In this document: piece after piece, positions 61,031-64,000 of the stretch
Layout: each line of letters begins with the position of its first letter
Numbering within the stretch: the stretch's first letter is position 1
Origin: an uncultured Eubacterium sp.
GTDB lineage: Bacteria > Bacillota > Clostridia > Oscillospirales > Acutalibacteraceae
Assembly: GCA_910583925.1 (NCBI GenBank)
Contig: CAJTZJ010000010.1
Span: 1-64,000 of the forward strand
DNA: 64,000 nucleotides
Direction of reading: 5' to 3'
Program-made: the position numbers and the translations under genes
The notes under the pieces: generated by a model
Told to the model about the DNA's origin: nothing
Seen by the model: the letters and a program-made list of their open reading frames with translations, nothing else
The model's database searches: none

Positions 61031-61261
61031 ATGGTATTTGAAAAAATTAAAGAAATTCTTGCTGAACAGCTTGATATTGAAAATGCGGAGTCTATTACTT
61101 TGGATAGTCTTCTTGTTGAAGATCTTGGGGCAGACAGCCTGGATTCAATTGATATTGTAATGAGTGTTGAGGATGAGTTTAAGCTTGAGGTTCCGGATGA
61201 AGTGATTGAAGCAATGACTTCGGTTGCAGATATTGTTAATTATATAGAAAATAATATGTAA
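61031..61261 (+). CDS. acpP: Acyl carrier protein
   Basis: 76 residues, the standard length. Ser36 in GADSLDSIDI takes the phosphopantetheine arm. Acidic four-helix protein that carries growing acyl chains in fatty-acid synthesis. Alone here, with no fab genes nearby, so it may be a second ACP or simply split from the fab cluster. The stop codon lies in a 30-bp palindrome. Confidence 0.95.
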   Translation: MVFEKIKEILAEQLDIENAESITLDSLLVEDLGADSLDSIDIVMSVEDEFKLEVPDEVIEAMTSVADIVNYIENNM

Positions 61262-61279
61262 ACCGGTTTACATATTATT
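61250..61279. promoter_or_regulatory. Perfect 30-bp palindrome at the glpK promoter
   Basis: The two 15-bp arms (61250-61264 and 61265-61279) are exact complements, with the core TGTAAACCGGTTTACA. It has a central CpG like operators of LacI-family regulators, overlaps the acpP stop codon and touches the -35 box of the glpK promoter. Confidence 0.65.
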
Positions 61280-61306
61280 GACATATGTAATCAAAAATAT
61301 TAAAAT
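61278..61306 (+). promoter_or_regulatory. Promoter of glpK
   Basis: Consensus TTGACA (61278-61283), 17-bp spacer and TAAAAT (61301-61306), 64 bp before the glpK start. Confidence 0.75.
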
Positions 61307-61369
61307 AGAAGAGTGAGCATAAGCTTGCTCTTTATTTTTTGCACTTCAGTGCACAGAGGGGGAAAAGTT

Positions 61370-62872
61370 TTGGCTGAAAAATATGTTATGGCACTTGATC
61401 AGGGTACTACAAGTTCAAGAGCTATTATTTTCAACAAAAAAGGTGAAATTGTTGCTAAGGCACAAAATGAATTTACGCAATTTTATCCGAAGAATGGCTG
61501 GGTTGAGCATGATCCGAATGAAATTCTGTTTTCTGAAATGGAGGCTATTCTATCTGTTTTAAGGCAAGGAAAGGTTGCACCTGAGGATATTGCCGGTATC
61601 GGAATTACAAACCAGCGTGAAACTACGATTGTTTGGGATAAGGAAACAGGTAAGCCTGTTTATAATGCGATTGTCTGGCAGTGCCGCCGAACAGCGGATT
61701 ATTGTGAAAAGCTTAAGGCAGAGGGCTTAAGTGATTATGTTAAGGAAACAACAGGTCTTTTAATTGATGCTTATTTTTCTGCTACAAAAATCAAATGGAT
61801 TCTTGATAATGTAGAGGGTGCAAGGGAAAGAGCAGAAAAAGGCGAGCTTCTTTTCGGTACAATTGATACTTGGCTTATATGGAATTTAACGGTTGGAAAG
61901 GTTCATGTTACGGATTACAGTAATGCCTGCCGTACAATGCTGTTTGATATTGATAAGCTTCAGTGGGATTCATATCTTTGTGAAAAGCTCGGAATTCCTA
62001 TGTCTATGCTTCCTGAGGTTAAGCCGTCAAGCTGTATTTACGGTGAATGTGCTAAATTCCCGGGTATGGAGGATATAGCGGGTATTCCTATTGCAGGTGC
62101 AATCGGTGATCAGCCGGGTGCTCTTTTCGGTCAGGGCTGCTTTGAAGAGGGGCAGGCTAAGAATACCTACGGAACAGGTTGCTTCCTGCTTCTGAATACA
62201 GGGGAAAAAAGAATCAATTCCCGCTCCAATCTTTTAACAGGGGTGGCCTGGGGACTTGATGGCAAGGTTACATATGATTTAGAGGGTTCTGCATTTAATG
62301 CAGGCTCTGTAATAAAATGGCTTCGTGATGAAATTGAGCTGATTAAGGATGCGCCGGAGTGTGATGAACTTGCAAGTGCAGTAGAGGATTCAAATGGTCT
62401 TTATTTTGTGCCTGCATTTACGGGTCTTGGTGCTCCTTATTGGGATATGTATGCCCGCGGTTGTATGATTGGTTTAACACGAGGGATTAACAGAAAGCAT
62501 ATCTGTCGTGCCGTGCTTGAAAGCATCACTTATCAGATGACGGATTTGCTTGAGGCAATGATGAGTGACAGCGGTATTCTTCTTAAGGATTTAAGAGTAG
62601 ACGGCGGTGCCTCCGTTTCGGATATTATGATGCAGATTCAGGCTAATATGACAGGTGTTAATGTAAACCGACCTGTAAACAGAGAGGCTACAGCTCTTGG
62701 TGCAGCTTATCTTGCCGGTCTTGCAACAGGTGTTTGGAAGGATACGGCAGAAATTGAGGCAAACCGTAAGGTTGATAAAATTTTTGTTCCGTCTATGGAG
62801 GAATCCAAACGGAATGAAATGTATGCAAATTGGAAAAGAGCTGTTGAACGCTCAAGAAATTGGGAAAGATAA
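61370..62872 (+). CDS. glpK: Glycerol kinase
   Basis: 500 residues from a TTG behind GAGGGGGAAAA; this matches the usual 497-501 and the longer frame to 61313 is rejected. ALDQGTTSSRAIIF begins the phosphate loop, GIGITNQRETTIVWD and GAIGDQPGALFGQ are signature blocks, and TYGTGCFLL with LDGKVTYDLEGSAFNAG complete the FGGY domains. Makes glycerol-3-phosphate from glycerol. Followed 54 bp later by an Ldh2-type dehydrogenase. Confidence 0.97.
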   Translation: MAEKYVMALDQGTTSSRAIIFNKKGEIVAKAQNEFTQFYPKNGWVEHDPNEILFSEMEAILSVLRQGKVAPEDIAGIGITNQRETTIVWDKETGKPVYNAIVWQCRRTADYCEKLKAEGLSDYVKETTGLLIDAYFSATKIKWILDNVEGARERAEKGELLFGTIDTWLIWNLTVGKVHVTDYSNACRTMLFDIDKLQWDSYLCEKLGIPMSMLPEVKPSSCIYGECAKFPGMEDIAGIPIAGAIGDQPGALFGQGCFEEGQAKNTYGTGCFLLLNTGEKRINSRSNLLTGVAWGLDGKVTYDLEGSAFNAGSVIKWLRDEIELIKDAPECDELASAVEDSNGLYFVPAFTGLGAPYWDMYARGCMIGLTRGINRKHICRAVLESITYQMTDLLEAMMSDSGILLKDLRVDGGASVSDIMMQIQANMTGVNVNRPVNREATALGAAYLAGLATGVWKDTAEIEANRKVDKIFVPSMEESKRNEMYANWKRAVERSRNWER

Positions 62873-62926
62873 TCTTAGCCGGATAAGCGGCTTATTAATA
62901 AAATATTTTATTTAAGGAGAAAATTT

Positions 62927-64000
62927 ATGTCTAAAGTAATTTGTCCATGGAATCTTATTTCCGATTTCGTAACAGATGCATTCGTTGGTTACGGAATTCC
63001 GAGAGAGGACGCAGAAATCTGCACAGATGTGCTTCTTGAATCAGATAAAAGAGGTATTGAAAGCCATGGCTGCAATCGTTTTAAACCTATTTATATAGAC
63101 AGAATTGTTGCAGGAATTCAGCAGCCGACAACTGAATTTGAAATTTTAAAAGAAACCCCGACAACGGCTGTTGTTGACGGCCATGACGGTATGGGTCAGG
63201 TAATCGGTGTAAAGGCTATGCAGATGGCTATTGATAAGGCAAAGCAGTATGGTTTGGGTATGGTTGCAGTTCGTAATTCATGCCATTATGGTATTGCAGG
63301 CTATTATGCAACTATGGCAACGCAACAGGGATGTATCGGTATGACAGGTACAAACGCAAGACCGTCAGTTGCTCCAACCTTTGGTGTTGAGGGTATGTTT
63401 GGAACTAATCCGTTTACAATCGGTATTCCTACTGATGAAAAGTTTGATTTTATTTTTGATTGTGCAACTTCAATTACACAGAATGGTAAAATCGAGTATT
63501 ATGAAAGAATTAAAGAGGATGTTCATCCGGGTACAATAATCGGCAGCAACGGCGAACCGATTGAGGGGGATGCAGGTGTTGCTCTTAAGAAAATCCGTGC
63601 AGGCGAAGCTGCGCTTACAACCCTTGGCGGTATCGGTGAGGCGCTCGGCGGTTATAAGGGCTATGGTTTTGCTATGGCAGTTGAGCTGTTTTCAGCTATG
63701 CTTCAGGATGGCGAATACGGAAAAGCACTTGACGGTAAGGATGAAAACGGAAATATCAGACCGTATCATCTCGGTCATTATTTTATTGCTATTGATACAG
63801 AGCATTTTCTCGGTGAGGATATTGCAAGAAAGAAAGCCGGCGAAATTATCCGCTCTGTTCGTAATTCCAAGAAAGCACCGGATGCTGAAAGAATTTATAC
63901 GGCAGGCGAAAAGGAATATGAAATCTGGAAAGAGCGTGAGAACAGCGGTGTTCCGATTACCGATGCAGTTCAGCAGGAAATCATTGAAATACGCAATAAG
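62927..64000 (+). CDS. Ldh2/malate-type NAD(P)-dependent dehydrogenase (3' end outside window)
   Basis: 358 residues read through to the window edge with no stop. ATG with AAGGAG upstream. The Ldh2/YlbC/MdhII family pattern is clear: SDKRGIESHGCNRF, VDGHDGMGQVIG, VAVRNSCHYGIAGYYATMA (catalytic His), TGTNARPSVAPTFG and the FGTNPFTIGIPT core, with GGYKGYGFAMAVELFSAML later. Reduces a 2-oxoacid such as pyruvate, oxaloacetate or sulfopyruvate to the hydroxyacid; substrate not decided. Non-Rossmann fold. Confidence 0.9.
   Translation, partial: MSKVICPWNLISDFVTDAFVGYGIPREDAEICTDVLLESDKRGIESHGCNRFKPIYIDRIVAGIQQPTTEFEILKETPTTAVVDGHDGMGQVIGVKAMQMAIDKAKQYGLGMVAVRNSCHYGIAGYYATMATQQGCIGMTGTNARPSVAPTFGVEGMFGTNPFTIGIPTDEKFDFIFDCATSITQNGKIEYYERIKEDVHPGTIIGSNGEPIEGDAGVALKKIRAGEAALTTLGGIGEALGGYKGYGFAMAVELFSAMLQDGEYGKALDGKDENGNIRPYHLGHYFIAIDTEHFLGEDIARKKAGEIIRSVRNSKKAPDAERIYTAGEKEYEIWKERENSGVPITDAVQQEIIEIRNK

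Noticed and set aside
61250..61279. Terminator for acpP
   Set aside because: The palindrome has no loop and no T run, and contains the promoter-adjacent operator-like core, so an operator is more likely.
1..64000. CRISPR arrays, rRNA, tRNA, prophage or intact insertion sequences
   Set aside because: No regularly spaced repeats, no cloverleaf-like sequences with T-loop motifs, no integrase or transposase found on reading both strands.

Overview
The window looks like a chromosomal stretch of an AT-rich, low-GC Gram-positive anaerobe, most likely a gut Clostridia member (Oscillospiraceae/Ruminococcaceae-like; inferred from gene content, not from a marker tree). Pointers are the hrcA-grpE-dnaK-dnaJ operon with a perfect CIRCE site, Rex-type operators at adhE, an LCP cell-wall ligase, WalR-type boxes at a CHAP hydrolase, a bile-salt-hydrolase-like enzyme, 2-hydroxyacyl-CoA-dehydratase-type genes and many host- or plant-glycan hydrolases. 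No tRNA, rRNA, CRISPR array or intact insertion sequence was seen.

Layout. 1-1.7 kb: the 3' end of an RHS-repeat protein with a variable C-terminus, an overlapping membrane protein (candidate immunity gene) and a 31-residue peptide. 1.9-2.9 kb: mutY. 3.3-7.6 kb: a two-component system and an ABC-2 exporter; both promoters carry the same 11-bp-spaced direct repeat. 7.7-13 kb: a degraded gene end, a thioredoxin-reductase-like flavoprotein, an M16C protease and a frameshifted cyuA-like gene. 13-17.5 kb: HxlR regulator and flavin reductase, a zinc-ribbon protein, a GH123-type hydrolase and a choloylglycine hydrolase. 17.6-22.8 kb (minus): a tightly coupled operon of a CooC-like ATPase, two dehydratase-type Fe-S subunits, their ATP-driven activase, a 52-residue membrane peptide and a Cys-motif protein. 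22.9-27.4 kb: an APH-type kinase, adhE, a CMD protein and a cupin.

27.5-42.5 kb is a glycan and phosphoester region: two metallophosphoesterases, GH38 alpha-mannosidase, lipid kinase, MBL-fold protein, GH36 alpha-galactosidase with a divergent AraC regulator, a GPH/MFS-type transporter and a membrane-anchored GH27 enzyme with an inserted beta domain. 42.5-51.6 kb holds a small membrane protein, Nudix hydrolase, LCP ligase, RNase P RNA, an iolJ-iolC pair, an actin-fold-like protein, a DUF3048 protein and two tandem membrane paralogues. 51.7-57 kb holds a DUF5662 protein and the heat-shock operon. 57-64 kb holds the CHAP hydrolase, two small proteins, an orphan polysaccharide-export permease, aroE-aroK, acpP, glpK and a partial Ldh2-family dehydrogenase.

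How it fits together: the fermentative part (adhE under two Rex sites, glpK behind a 30-bp palindrome, the Ldh2 dehydrogenase) handles reducing equivalents. The glycoside hydrolases feed sugars. The 17.6-22.8 kb operon is the best candidate for an undescribed system: it has the parts of an ATP-dependent low-potential reductase or dehydratase and a CooC-like maturase, but none of the CoA-transferase or dehydrogenase partners of the classical amino-acid fermentation clusters.
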